DNA of 64,000 bases from NCBI GenBank assembly GCA_041747435.1, contig JBGTFE010000096.1, positions 8,629 through 72,628 of the forward strand, given 5' to 3'. The notes below the pieces were generated by a model that worked only from the letters and a program-made list of their open reading frames with translations, was not told where the DNA came from and did not search any database. Source of the DNA: JBGTFE01 sp041747435 (GTDB lineage Bacteria > Acidobacteriota > Blastocatellia > Pyrinomonadales > Pyrinomonadaceae). Below are positions 14,524 to 22,093 of this stretch, piece by piece. A program made the position numbers and the translations under genes. How positions within the stretch are numbered: position 1 is the first letter of the stretch; each line of letters starts with the position of its first letter.

Positions 14524-16694
14524 CAGTCTTCCCACTCCTGCTTGATCCGCTTTGCCGGTTTTTTCTCGCGGAAAATATCAACGACCTCGGCGCGTTCGAT
14601 CTGCTCGATCGAAACACTCGACTTTGGCGTCGACGCGAGTTTCGGTCGATCAAAGCGCGTCATATTGACCACCGAAGGACGCGCGTTGACCGCGATCTTT
14701 TGCCGCTCGGCTTGCGGCGTTTCATCCGGATCGACGAGCTGCGCCGCGACGCGGTCTTCGGTCGATTCGCCGCGGAAATTCGATTGCTGGACGAATTGGA
14801 AATCGCGGACGAGTTTGCGTTCGCTTGCTTTTGCTTTGGCGACGGTTTCCATCGTCTTTTTATTCAAGCGTCCCGGCTGGATCGAAGTCGGCGTGATCAG
14901 CGGCGCCTCGACGATGCGACCGTCGGGCAAGACAGCCCAAAGCCGCGAATAATCGCCGTCCGTATAACGGATCTCGATCTCGAGTTTTTTATCGCCTTTG
15001 AACTCGGAAAACGCGTCGTTCCAGAAATACCAATGGCTTTGGAACATCTGGACGCCGTTTTTGCCGAGCTTTCGCTTGGCGGCTTTCATTAAAAGAAGCG
15101 CGAGAGCGTCGTCCGATATCTCGTAGCGCGTGGTGTAAAGCCGCTCATATTCCCGCGTCGGGATGATCGTCGCGCCGCCGAGAACCGCGCGTTTATGCTC
15201 GGTGTTGTTGTATTCGGTGATAAAGCCGGCGAGATTCTCGCGGTAGTCGTCAAACGAGATAAAGGGCGATTCATCGCGCAAAAATTCTAAATTTCCTTTG
15301 AACTTTTTGAGAAGCTTTTGATGCCGGTTCCAGGCGCGCTGCCATTTTTCGGGCTTGTTTTTCGCGTCGCGTCCGCAGTATTCGGCTTCGAAGTGATTTT
15401 CTTCAAAATCGGAAATCACGCGGAATGTTCGCTCGACCGATTTTTCCTTCGCATTATAGCCGCGAGCCAGCATCTGCTTTAAGCCCATTTCGTCCAGAAA
15501 GCCGACCTTGCGCTGGGTGCAGAGAGCGTTCAAACCGCCTTCAATTCGCGCCGCGTCTTTAAAGGTAAGCGTTTGCCCGGTCAGCGTCTTTGAGCGGTAA
15601 TCGCGTCCCTGATCGGTTTGAAGATATGAATAGAAATTATCGTCCGGGCGCGAGAGCGGCTGCGCGCCGAAATTCTGAACGCCGTTGACGTAGGCAAGCC
15701 CGATCGTGTTTGACGAAGGCGTGAGATCGAGATGCCAGCCCCAGATCAAACCGGTGCGGAGATCCTGCCAAACGGTGAGCCACGGACGCGTTAAATTTCC
15801 GTCCGGCAGCATCACGGTAACGTCGCGCACGGAGTGATCGCCGCAAAGTATCTGTAGCGCTTCCAGATCGCGGTAATCGCGCGGAACAAACGGCGCGAGG
15901 CGCGAATTATAAGCCTTTTGCCCGTCATAGATCAGAGTCCTGGCGACGGCGGGAATGTGATCGTACTTACGCCGAACCCAGGACTCTGACGGTATTATCC
16001 AGCCGTGCTTTTGCGCTTGCTTTCGGAGGGCTCGGTGCAAATGGCGCGGTGACGGATAATTCTTAAATTTCGTGTTTAGGAATTCGACGGCGGCTGCGGA
16101 AACTTTTGCTTTTCTCCGGTCGTTTGTGCCGGATGGGGGTTTCGCGCTTGAGCGGATAAAGGCAAGAAGACCTTCTGTCTTCGATTTCCGCAGCCAGCCG
16201 TCGAGCGTTATCGGCGATGGGCTTTTACTTCGTTTCCCTTCGACTGAAAGAACGAGCGGTTCAGTGCAAACCGCTTCGCTGCAAATAGCCAGTACTTCCG
16301 GCACAAATTCATATTTCCCTTCCGCGTTTTTCGCGCGCTTGGTTTCGACCCGCTCGTAGCGGCGGGCGATCTCGAGAAGCCGCTGCGCTTCCGCCAGAAA
16401 AGCCTCGCGAACTTCCGGCGCGTAGCGCTGCAGCGCCGCGATGAGCTTGACCTCGGAATCGGTCTTTACCGGCTCGGTCTCGGCGTCGACGATCGTATCA
16501 CCCGGCGCGTTTTCGCGCGCCCATTGAAGTTGTAGTTTTTGAGGTAATGATTCCAGCAAAACTTCCTTTATCTCCTTTCCGTTTCGACCGCGACGACCGG
16601 TGCCGCGCGATTCCCATTCGCCCGATGCGACTTGTTTTCTTATCCACTGCGGCGTCGTTCCGAGTGCCGCTGTTTCTTCAAAAGTAAGCCACAT
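14523..16694 (-). CDS. Mu-type DDE transposase A
   Basis: 723 residues, near the usual length for MuA-like proteins. The start MWLTFEETAALGTTPQWIRK is the N-terminal Mu-type DNA-binding domain. The catalytic core shows Asp286 (LCGDHSV), Asp361 (QTDQGRDY) and Glu421 (KSVERTF), the DDE triad, followed by the Mu C-terminal barrel region. It should bind the CACA-n-TTTAAATAAA end sites and carry out replicative transposition and integration. It is preceded by the ACP gene with a gap of 6 bases. Confidence 0.92.
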   Translation of the reverse strand: MWLTFEETAALGTTPQWIRKQVASGEWESRGTGRRGRNGKEIKEVLLESLPQKLQLQWARENAPGDTIVDAETEPVKTDSEVKLIAALQRYAPEVREAFLAEAQRLLEIARRYERVETKRAKNAEGKYEFVPEVLAICSEAVCTEPLVLSVEGKRSKSPSPITLDGWLRKSKTEGLLAFIRSSAKPPSGTNDRRKAKVSAAAVEFLNTKFKNYPSPRHLHRALRKQAQKHGWIIPSESWVRRKYDHIPAVARTLIYDGQKAYNSRLAPFVPRDYRDLEALQILCGDHSVRDVTVMLPDGNLTRPWLTVWQDLRTGLIWGWHLDLTPSSNTIGLAYVNGVQNFGAQPLSRPDDNFYSYLQTDQGRDYRSKTLTGQTLTFKDAARIEGGLNALCTQRKVGFLDEMGLKQMLARGYNAKEKSVERTFRVISDFEENHFEAEYCGRDAKNKPEKWQRAWNRHQKLLKKFKGNLEFLRDESPFISFDDYRENLAGFITEYNNTEHKRAVLGGATIIPTREYERLYTTRYEISDDALALLLMKAAKRKLGKNGVQMFQSHWYFWNDAFSEFKGDKKLEIEIRYTDGDYSRLWAVLPDGRIVEAPLITPTSIQPGRLNKKTMETVAKAKASERKLVRDFQFVQQSNFRGESTEDRVAAQLVDPDETPQAERQKIAVNARPSVVNMTRFDRPKLASTPKSSVSIEQIERAEVVDIFREKKPAKRIKQEWED

Positions 16695-16700
16695 AAAAAG

Positions 16701-16952
16701 TTATTTCTGCTTCCCGTTTAAAGCTCCTTCGAGATAACCGATCGCATCGCCGACGCGTCCAGTGAATTTAGGCTCGCACTCTACCGGGATCGCGATATCG
16801 AATTCCTCTTCGAACCGCATCACCAATTCAACGATGTCGAGCGAGTCCGCGCCGAGGTCTTCGGAGAAGTGAGCATTTTCCGTGACTTCCGCCGGATCGA
16901 CTCCCAGTTCGTCGGCAATGATCTCTATAATTTTTTCTCTGGTTTGTGACAT
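16701..16952 (-). CDS. acpP: acyl carrier protein encoded in the phage early operon
   Basis: 83 residues that match bacterial AcpP by eye: an acidic four-helix protein with EDLGADSLDIVELVM, where Ser37 of the DSL motif is the phosphopantetheine attachment site, and the downstream FEEEFDIAIP helix. Length and all key residues are intact, so it should be a functional carrier. No ketosynthase, acyltransferase or ligase gene is near. It sits between the CII-like gene and transposase A, just after a REP-like element, in the same direction. Confidence 0.9.
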   Translation of the reverse strand: MSQTREKIIEIIADELGVDPAEVTENAHFSEDLGADSLDIVELVMRFEEEFDIAIPVECEPKFTGRVGDAIGYLEGALNGKQK

Positions 16953-16968
16953 AAGAATTCCTTTTTAA

Positions 16969-17001
16969 GTTCAAGCGGTCGCTACCGCTCGCAGTTCTGA
17001 C
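16969..17001 (-). repeat. REP-like element in the early operon, copy 2
   Basis: On the minus strand, GTCAGAACTGCGAGCGGTAG followed by CGACCGCTTGAAC. It differs from copy 1 at only a few positions and keeps the GCGGTAGC core. It lies in the 140-base gap upstream of the acyl carrier gene. No convincing gene is seen in the rest of the gap. Confidence 0.7.
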
Positions 17002-17091
17002 AATCGTTTGGGGAGTTTTGAGCTGCGGAAATGTGAAGTTGGCAATTCCAGGAGAAAAGCCGGACGGTTTTCCCGCAGCCCAAAACATCTT

Positions 17092-17613
17092 TCAAGCCGC
17101 GCGTTCGCGGTTTCGTTTATAGGCATCGACGGCGACCTCGATCATTTGATCAGCATCGCGTTTGATCGCCGCGCCGGCAAGATGCAGCTCGTTCAATTCG
17201 TGCCCGTCGATCTTGCCGTCTTCGAATGCGCCGAGAAATTTATCGCCGGCTTCCAGCACGTTGCGAAGAGACTTGTTCGCAAAGCGCGTCAGATCGAAAA
17301 GCTCGCGGTCAGTCTGCACGACGTTAAACGTCGAGATCCAAGCCTGCGCGAGCGCGGCGGAATTAAATTGTTCGCAGAAAATTTTTATCTGTTCGGGAGC
17401 GACCGGCGTTTTGCCCATCCGGTAGTTGTAGATCTGGCGTTCTGAAACGCCGGTAAATTTGCTCAATAACGCGGTCGTCGCGCCCATCGGCTCGCCGCGG
17501 TCTTTGGCGATGCGTTTAATTTCAGCTTCGAACGCCAACTGCACCGGCGTGTTCTTATGCGGATATTCGCTGCGCATCTGCAGCACTTTTCCTTTTGATT
17601 GTTTTTGTTTCAT
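17092..17613 (-). CDS. CII-like regulatory protein
   Basis: 173 residues. An N-terminal region (TPVQLAFEAEIKRIAKDRGE) leads to a helix-turn-helix (TALLSKFTGVSERQIYNYRM). Phage CII-type regulators of transposable phages have this LxxxTGVSERxIYNYRxGK pattern, followed by helical oligomerisation segments as here (residues 85-173). It should control early transcription. It lies second in the early operon after the Ner-like gene. Confidence 0.6.
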   Translation of the reverse strand: MKQKQSKGKVLQMRSEYPHKNTPVQLAFEAEIKRIAKDRGEPMGATTALLSKFTGVSERQIYNYRMGKTPVAPEQIKIFCEQFNSAALAQAWISTFNVVQTDRELFDLTRFANKSLRNVLEAGDKFLGAFEDGKIDGHELNELHLAGAAIKRDADQMIEVAVDAYKRNRERAA

Positions 17614-17675
17614 TTTTCAGCTCCTTTTTGAAATAGATTTTTCGACTCAAAAAAATGCAAAATTGAAAGCACCGC

Positions 17676-17894
17676 CTACGCCGCTTTTCGTTTCGGTTTC
17701 GGGTGGTGCTTGTTAAAAACTTTGTCAACCTCTTTGTTCAAGGCTTTTGCTACGAATTCACGAATCGGCATATAAAGCCGTTCGCCGCTGATGCACATTG
17801 AAACTTCCTGCACCGAGCAGCCAGCGGCATCGGCAATATCCGTGAACGTGATGCCTTTTCGAGTAATCTCTGCCTTGATTTCCAAAGGTTTCAT
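17676..17894 (-). CDS. Ner-like transcription regulator
   Basis: 72 residues: MKPLEIKAEITRKGITFTDI, then DAAGCSVQEVSMCISGER, then REFVAKALNKEVDKVF. The size and the helix-turn-helix followed by an ALN helix match Mu Ner/Nlp-type proteins. These negatively regulate the early promoter and the repressor promoter. It is the first early gene, reading away from the divergent control region. The C-terminus is basic. Confidence 0.75.
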   Translation of the reverse strand: MKPLEIKAEITRKGITFTDIADAAGCSVQEVSMCISGERLYMPIREFVAKALNKEVDKVFNKHHPKPKRKAA

Positions 17895-17940
17895 AGTTAA
17901 GATTCTTTTAGTTTTTCGGCTAATAAGTTAACGCTAAGGG

Positions 17941-17994
17941 TATTTTACACGTCGTGTGAAATATTGCAAGCAAAATTTTACATTTCGTAAAAAT
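17941..17994. promoter_or_regulatory. divergent early/repressor promoters with shared -35 and two operators
   Basis: A palindromic TTGCAA (17964-17969) can serve as -35 on both strands. Leftward it is 16 bp from TAAAAT (17942-17947, minus strand). Rightward it is 18 bp from TAAAAA (17988-17993). Two inverted repeats overlap the promoters: ATTTTACACGTCGTGTGAAAT at 17942-17962 and ATTTTACATTTCGTAAAAAT at 17975-17994. Both begin ATTTTACA and are the natural sites for the repressor and Ner-like proteins. Confidence 0.65.
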
Positions 17995-18002
17995 AATTCT
18001 TA

Positions 18003-18551
18003 ATGTCAACATTCGGCAAGCGATTTTTGGAGGCTTTCGGCGACAAGCAAAAAGGAGAAATTGCCGATATTTTAGGTGTTTCGGCGGCAGCCGTTACAAA
18101 TTATCTGCAAGGGCGAATCCCGGACGAGGAAAAACTCAGGAAGATCTCAGATTTCACGAATTGTTCGATCCACTGGCTGATAACCGGCGAGGGCGAGAAA
18201 TATTTGAACCCCGGAAGGCATATAAATCTGGATGTTACGTTCCGGGAACTTGTCCGCGAGTTGATCCGCGAAGAGATCGGCGCGCCGGTTCAGGAACTCG
18301 GAACAATTGATGAGTTTGACCTTGCATCGGCGATCAAAAAACACGATAATGCAATTCCTGTTTTATATGAATGGTATGTTCACGAGGGAAAACCCGCGCC
18401 GAATTTGGCGACGCTGCGGCATTTCGATTGGAAAGGAAAAACCATCGAGCAAAAAATAAAAGATGTTCGCGCCGCGCGCGCGAATCTGGATCACCAGGAA
18501 ATGATTAGATTGGCAAATGAAACTCGCACCAAGCTTAAAGATCCTAAATAA
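18003..18551 (+). CDS. XRE-family prophage repressor (ImmR/CI-like)
   Basis: 182 residues. The N-terminal helix-turn-helix (KGEIADILGVSAAAVTNYLQ) and the word SIHWLITGEGEKY (residues 56-68) are typical of phage CI-type HTH domains. It has no S24 self-cleavage domain. The gene is followed by an ImmA-type protease that overlaps its end, as in ImmR/ImmA modules. The transcript would start only about 8-10 bases after the -10 box, so the ATG at 18003 is almost at the 5' end and has no ribosome site: a likely leaderless message. Confidence 0.8.
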   Translation: MSTFGKRFLEAFGDKQKGEIADILGVSAAAVTNYLQGRIPDEEKLRKISDFTNCSIHWLITGEGEKYLNPGRHINLDVTFRELVRELIREEIGAPVQELGTIDEFDLASAIKKHDNAIPVLYEWYVHEGKPAPNLATLRHFDWKGKTIEQKIKDVRAARANLDHQEMIRLANETRTKLKDPK

Positions 18552-18921
18552 ATTCAATCGCGAAACGCTAACCGACCGCGATTTTCTGAAGCTTTGCCGG
18601 CTGAATAATATAACAGTAACGATCACACCTGACACCGATCGCGGCTTTTACTATAGCGTGAACAGGAAGCACTTTATCGTGATTGCTTCGGAATTATCCC
18701 CGGAGCGCCAGCGTTTCGTTAAGTGGCACGAATTCGCGCACTTTTTACAGAATTTCAAGAAACAGGAAACCGCCGTCGCGTTTTTGAATCTGAAGCCGGA
18801 TGAAGCGAGCGAGAAACTCGCCGACGTTTTTGCCGCCATCGCGATCGATCCGAACCACGTAACGATCTGCGACCGGCTGGGATTTATTGGGATGTTAATC
18901 GAAGGAGAAGAAAGCAAATGA
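18517..18921 (+). CDS. ImmA/IrrE-type metalloprotease
   Basis: 134 residues, with the zinc-protease motif HEFAH (His71, Glu72, His75) and a following conserved helix EASEKLADVFAAIAIDP. Relatives such as ImmA of ICEBs1 cleave the repressor and induce the element. The gene overlaps the repressor end by 35 bases, so translation is coupled. It probably destroys the adjacent repressor upon induction. The start was chosen for the overlap and the MKLAPSLK beginning. Confidence 0.85.
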   Translation: MKLAPSLKILNKFNRETLTDRDFLKLCRLNNITVTITPDTDRGFYYSVNRKHFIVIASELSPERQRFVKWHEFAHFLQNFKKQETAVAFLNLKPDEASEKLADVFAAIAIDPNHVTICDRLGFIGMLIEGEESK

Positions 18922-19205
18922 AAAAACTTTTCGGTTTAGCGCTTATTTATGTACTTTTTTGCGGCTGTTTGTTTAGCGCGCCGGTATCGGCTTTCGCAGA
19001 TTTTTCAAGCATTTCCGAATTCAGCGGCAAAATCCAGCCAAAGCGAAAAAAGAAAAAGCAGCGCCGCCGAAGCGCGCGCTTGCTCATTCACCGCAAATCA
19101 GGTAAATTCCGACGGGCGCAGTGTCGCGATGGCACAATTAGTCTGAGCCGGAATCGCCGCGGCACCTGCTCGCGGCATGGCGGCGTTCGAAGATGGCTAA
19201 GGTGA
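18918..19205 (+). CDS. secreted DUF3761-like protein
   Basis: 95 residues, starting with a signal peptide (MKKLFGLALIYVLFCGCLFS). A basic linker leads to the C-terminal AQCRDGTISLSRNRRGTCSRHGGVRRWL, which is the DUF3761 signature (CxDG...S....GxCSxHGGVxxW). The two Cys can form a disulfide outside the cell. The ATG overlaps the protease stop as ATGA. It is a possible lysogenic-conversion gene; its function is unknown. Confidence 0.65.
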   Translation: MKKLFGLALIYVLFCGCLFSAPVSAFADFSSISEFSGKIQPKRKKKKQRRRSARLLIHRKSGKFRRAQCRDGTISLSRNRRGTCSRHGGVRRWLR

Positions 19206-19212
19206 GACGTAA

Positions 19213-19767
19213 ATGAAAAATCTTCACTTGATCGGTTTGATCGTAGGTTTTCTCGTCCTCGGCTGCACCGGGAGCGGCGACAACAATTCGCTTTCCGTTT
19301 CGCCTGCAAACACGACGATTGTAAATCAGCCGAAAACTTACACGCTCGATTTTCCGGGTCAAATTTCGCGAATTAGCGATGAAGGTTTGGATGAAGAACA
19401 GATTCGCAAAAATATCGCGGATATTGATAAATCGATCACTTACGAACAACTAAAGAAAAATGCCAGTAAATACGCGGGAAAGGCTTGGGCGTGTAAAGGG
19501 AAAATCCTGCAAATTCAGGAAAAGGACGGCGAGACTTCTGCGCTGGTCGCGTTGGACGGCTGGGGAAACAAAAACGTTCAGGTTGCGGGAAAATTAACGA
19601 CAGACTTTGTGGAAAAAAATCAGGTCTATGTCGTGGGGTATCTCACTGGAGATTATAGCTATACGTCAATAGCTAATTGGCAAATCACAATTCCAGGTCT
19701 GGCGGCGCGGGCGATGCTGAAACCAAGCGACGCTTCGAAGTATCAATCGCAAATCAAAAAGAAATAA
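19213..19767 (+). CDS. lipoprotein with an OB-like domain
   Basis: 184 residues. The signal peptide ends in a lipobox (LVLGC, Cys18). A flexible segment follows, then a strand-rich domain (KYAGKAWACKGKILQIQEKD and onward to VYVVGYLTGDYSY) reminiscent of small OB-fold lipoproteins. It lies in the repressor transcription unit, so it is likely expressed in lysogens. A surface or superinfection-exclusion role is plausible but unproven. Confidence 0.6.
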   Translation: MKNLHLIGLIVGFLVLGCTGSGDNNSLSVSPANTTIVNQPKTYTLDFPGQISRISDEGLDEEQIRKNIADIDKSITYEQLKKNASKYAGKAWACKGKILQIQEKDGETSALVALDGWGNKNVQVAGKLTTDFVEKNQVYVVGYLTGDYSYTSIANWQITIPGLAARAMLKPSDASKYQSQIKKK

Positions 19768-19921
19768 AAATCGCGCAGCATCTTACTCCCGCTTGCGGAT
19801 TTTGCAAGAATTAGAGATTGGGTTATTATATTTTTTGATTCTGCTCTGAGGAAAAACGGAGTAGGGTTTTTCATAACGGAAATGGTCGGGCTGATGGGAG
19901 ACGGTTCGACCTTTTCTGTTT

Positions 19922-20134
19922 TTATTCCTCGTCCCGATGAAATTCGAGCAGATCGTTCGGCGTGCAATTAAATTCGTTGCAGAGCGTGTTCAGCGTTTTC
20001 AGATCCGCTTTTTGCCAATCCGCACGCCATAGGCTCGACGCCATCGACGGCGAAAAGCCGGTAAGTTTTTGCAACTGATACGCGTTTTTCACGCCCTTTT
20101 TTCCCGCAACTTCTTTGATTCTTACATTGATCAT
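19922..20134 (-). CDS. small XRE-type helix-turn-helix protein
   Basis: About 70 residues from the ATG at 20134 (MINVRIKEVAGKKG). It matches compact Cro/CI-like regulators: NAYQLQKLTGFSPSMASSLW, then KADLKTLNTLCNEFNCTPND and the LLEF end. It is transcribed away from the Dam gene. The repeat array TATTACG at 20183-20219 between them is a likely operator. It may control the late region or methylase expression. Confidence 0.7.
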   Translation of the reverse strand: MINVRIKEVAGKKGVKNAYQLQKLTGFSPSMASSLWRADWQKADLKTLNTLCNEFNCTPNDLLEFHRDEE

Positions 20135-20182
20135 CCCCAAGAATATAACGATTCTGCGCTCACAAAATAATCTCGCTAGAAG

Positions 20183-20219
20183 TATTACGTTTCGCCGTAA
20201 TAAGCCGAAAAATATTACG
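20183..20219. promoter_or_regulatory. TATTACG operator array
   Basis: An inverted repeat, TATTACG-TTTCGC-CGTAATA (20183-20202), is followed by a third TATTACG at 20213-20219. The array lies between the divergent HTH gene and the methylase gene, where a small dimeric regulator would bind. Confidence 0.6.
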
Positions 20220-20261
20220 CCGAAAAGGATTGATGCCGATTTTTTTTCCTGCTAGGGTGCA

Positions 20262-20315
20262 CCTCTCGCGGCTCTCGCAGCCCATCAATTTTTTGAGAGG
20301 TAAATCAAGATGGGC
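20262..20315 (+). promoter_or_regulatory. RNA element a: GGCT hairpin sequestering the dam ribosome site
   Basis: A small hairpin GGCT-CTCGC-AGCC (20270-20282) lies inside a larger CCTCTC/GAGAGG stem (20262-20267 with 20295-20300), whose 3' arm is the ribosome site of the methylase gene. Alternatively GCCCATC (20280-20286) can pair with GATGGGC (20309-20315) over the start codon, which would break the small hairpin. It is related to elements at 21167-21258 and 29885-29970. Confidence 0.5.
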
Positions 20316-21113
20316 ATCAAGCACCCTGTACTGAAATATTACGGTTCTAAATTTATGCTGGCGAAGTGGATCATCGGACATTTTCCCGCACACCGGCATT
20401 ACGTCGAGCCGTTTGGCGGCGCCGCGAACGTTCTTTTAATTAAAGATCCTTCGCGGCTCGAAACCTACAACGATTTGAACGGAAGTCTAGTGAATTTTTT
20501 CCGTGTTTTGCGGGAACGCCCGGACGAGCTGGTAAAAAAAATAGATCTCACGCCGTGGTCCCGGAAGGAATTCGAATTTTGTCTAAACGCGCCGGCGGTC
20601 GAAGATCCGATCGAAATGGCGCGTCGGCTATTCTGGATGCTCTGGATGAGCTTCCAAGGGAGTATAAAAAGCTGCACCGGTAATTGGCGTCGACATAAAA
20701 ACGGTCGACGGGCTTTAAGAAACGACGTTAAGATATCCACGTTGTTCGACGCTTCGGAGCGGCTGAAATTCGTTCAACTCGAAAATCGCGACGCGTTCCG
20801 ACTGATTCGCGAATTTGATGCGCCGGACACGCTTTTCTATCTCGACCCGCCTTACGTACTTTCGACCAGAACGACGAAAAACGGCTATTTTCACGAATTC
20901 ACGGACGAAAATCACCGCGAATTCGCCGAGATGCTTTTCGGATTAAAAGCCTTCGTTGTTTTGAGCGGTTATTCATCGAAGATCTACGAAGACCTTTTTG
21001 AAACTCGCGGCTGGAGAAGGTTTGAAAAAGAAGCTCAGGTCATCGGCGGCGGCAAGCGAACCGAATGTATCTGGCTGTCTCCGCGCACCGCCGAAGCGCT
21101 AGTTCTTCCATAA
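20310..21113 (+). CDS. DNA adenine methyltransferase, Dam/D12 class
   Basis: 267 residues. The SAM-binding motif I is YVEPFGGAANVLL (31-43), and the catalytic motif IV is YLDPPYV (177-183). The KYYGSK start is typical of D12-class N6-adenine methylases, and the KRTECIWLS end fits. It probably protects phage DNA from host restriction or regulates transcription. It carries a GAGAGG ribosome site within an RNA hairpin. The recognition sequence cannot be read from sequence. Confidence 0.88.
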   Translation: MGIKHPVLKYYGSKFMLAKWIIGHFPAHRHYVEPFGGAANVLLIKDPSRLETYNDLNGSLVNFFRVLRERPDELVKKIDLTPWSRKEFEFCLNAPAVEDPIEMARRLFWMLWMSFQGSIKSCTGNWRRHKNGRRALRNDVKISTLFDASERLKFVQLENRDAFRLIREFDAPDTLFYLDPPYVLSTRTTKNGYFHEFTDENHREFAEMLFGLKAFVVLSGYSSKIYEDLFETRGWRRFEKEAQVIGGGKRTECIWLSPRTAEALVLP

Positions 21114-21166
21114 GTAACAATACTCTTGATTAAAGATTCAATTTGATTTAGAGTAGCAATTGCACA

Positions 21167-21258
21167 GCGGCTCGAAGCAGCCCTTTTTCCAATAGATTTT
21201 TAACGCGACTCGAAGCAGTCCAATGAGATTCATTTCTCGTTGGGCTGTTTTTCTTTTT
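21167..21258 (+). terminator. RNA element b: two covarying hairpins and an intrinsic terminator
   Basis: The first hairpin is GGCT-CGAAGC-AGCC (21169-21182). The second is GACT-CGAAGC-AGTC (21207-21220). The 3' arm of the second also forms the start of a 15-bp terminator stem (21214-21228 with 21235-21249) followed by a T-rich tract. The small hairpin and the terminator exclude one another. No ribosome site is seen before the endolysin ATG at 21272. Confidence 0.65.
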
Positions 21259-21271
21259 ACTCGAAAAAAAA

Positions 21272-22066
21272 ATGAGCGAAAACTCAATTCTTGTAAAGCT
21301 GCAGGGTGTAACCGCGCCGACGCCGGTGATGCATTATGCGGCGGCTGAGAAATTCAGGCAGCTTAGGAATACGGTCGCGGTGCGATCCGGCGGCGATTTT
21401 CTGGCGCGCTGCGGCGACATTCTGCGCCCGGCGAATTTTACGTCGACGAAAGACGGCGTGGCGAATCGAAGCTGGCACAAAACCGGTCGGGCTTTTGACT
21501 ACGACCAGGAATCGAAAGCGCTGGTGATCGTTTCGGAAGCGATCGGCGGCAAGCAATTTTTCCGCACCTATTTGAAATGCGCGGCGCAGGACGGTTCGCT
21601 CGGCAAGAAAATTGCGGTAAAAGATATGCGCGGCTATACGGTCAACGCCTTTCTTTTTGATTTTACCGCGGCGGCTGAAGCGATCGGCTTTAAGCGCATT
21701 CCGGCTTGGAGCGGCTGGCAGAAAAATTACAACCGGCGCGAATTCTGGCATTACCAGTTTGACGAAGGTCTGACGTGGGATGCGGCGATGCTTCAATTGA
21801 AAGCCAACAACCACCCCGAGTCCCCCGGACTCACCCCTCCTTTGAAAGGAGGGGAATCACGGAAGATTCTCGGGTTGAACGATCGCGGAGACGACGTCCG
21901 CGCGGTGCAAGCCGAGCTGGCAAAAAAAGGTTTTCTCCCAAAAAAAGAAGTCGACGGCATCTTTGGCGCAAAAACCAGAGCTGCGGTCGCAAAATTCCAA
22001 AGCAAAAACGGCTTGAGTGCCGACGGTCTGGTTGGACCGATGACACGAGCCAAACTTTTTAATTAG
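21272..22066 (+). CDS. endolysin: M15-like peptidase plus peptidoglycan-binding domain
   Basis: 264 residues. The N-terminal domain has SWHKTGRAFDYD (His69, Asp76) and EFWHYQF (His160), the zinc ligands of M15/VanY-like D-Ala-D-Ala or endolysin peptidases. A linker at residues 179-196 is encoded by a host-type palindromic repeat. The C-terminus is a PG_binding_1 domain (LNDRGDDVRAVQAELAKKGF to PMTRAKLFN). It degrades the cell wall at lysis. No signal peptide is seen, so it needs a holin. Confidence 0.8.
   Translation: MSENSILVKLQGVTAPTPVMHYAAAEKFRQLRNTVAVRSGGDFLARCGDILRPANFTSTKDGVANRSWHKTGRAFDYDQESKALVIVSEAIGGKQFFRTYLKCAAQDGSLGKKIAVKDMRGYTVNAFLFDFTAAAEAIGFKRIPAWSGWQKNYNRREFWHYQFDEGLTWDAAMLQLKANNHPESPGLTPPLKGGESRKILGLNDRGDDVRAVQAELAKKGFLPKKEVDGIFGAKTRAAVAKFQSKNGLSADGLVGPMTRAKLFN
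21808..21855. repeat. host-type palindromic repeat inside the endolysin gene
   Basis: CAACCACCCCGAGTCCCCCG is followed by CACCCCTCCTTTGAAAGGAG GGG, a palindrome. The same element (CAACCACCCC...CACCCCTCC..AAGGAGGGG) lies in valS at 62606-62656. Here it is read in frame and forms the interdomain linker. Confidence 0.65.
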
Positions 22067-22093
22067 AAAATCCCGAAACGGGAAGGAGAACAA

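Noticed and set aside
16828..17088. 86-codon frame overlapping the acyl carrier gene start
   Set aside because: It crosses a REP element and continues out of frame through the ACP gene; no ribosome site was found.
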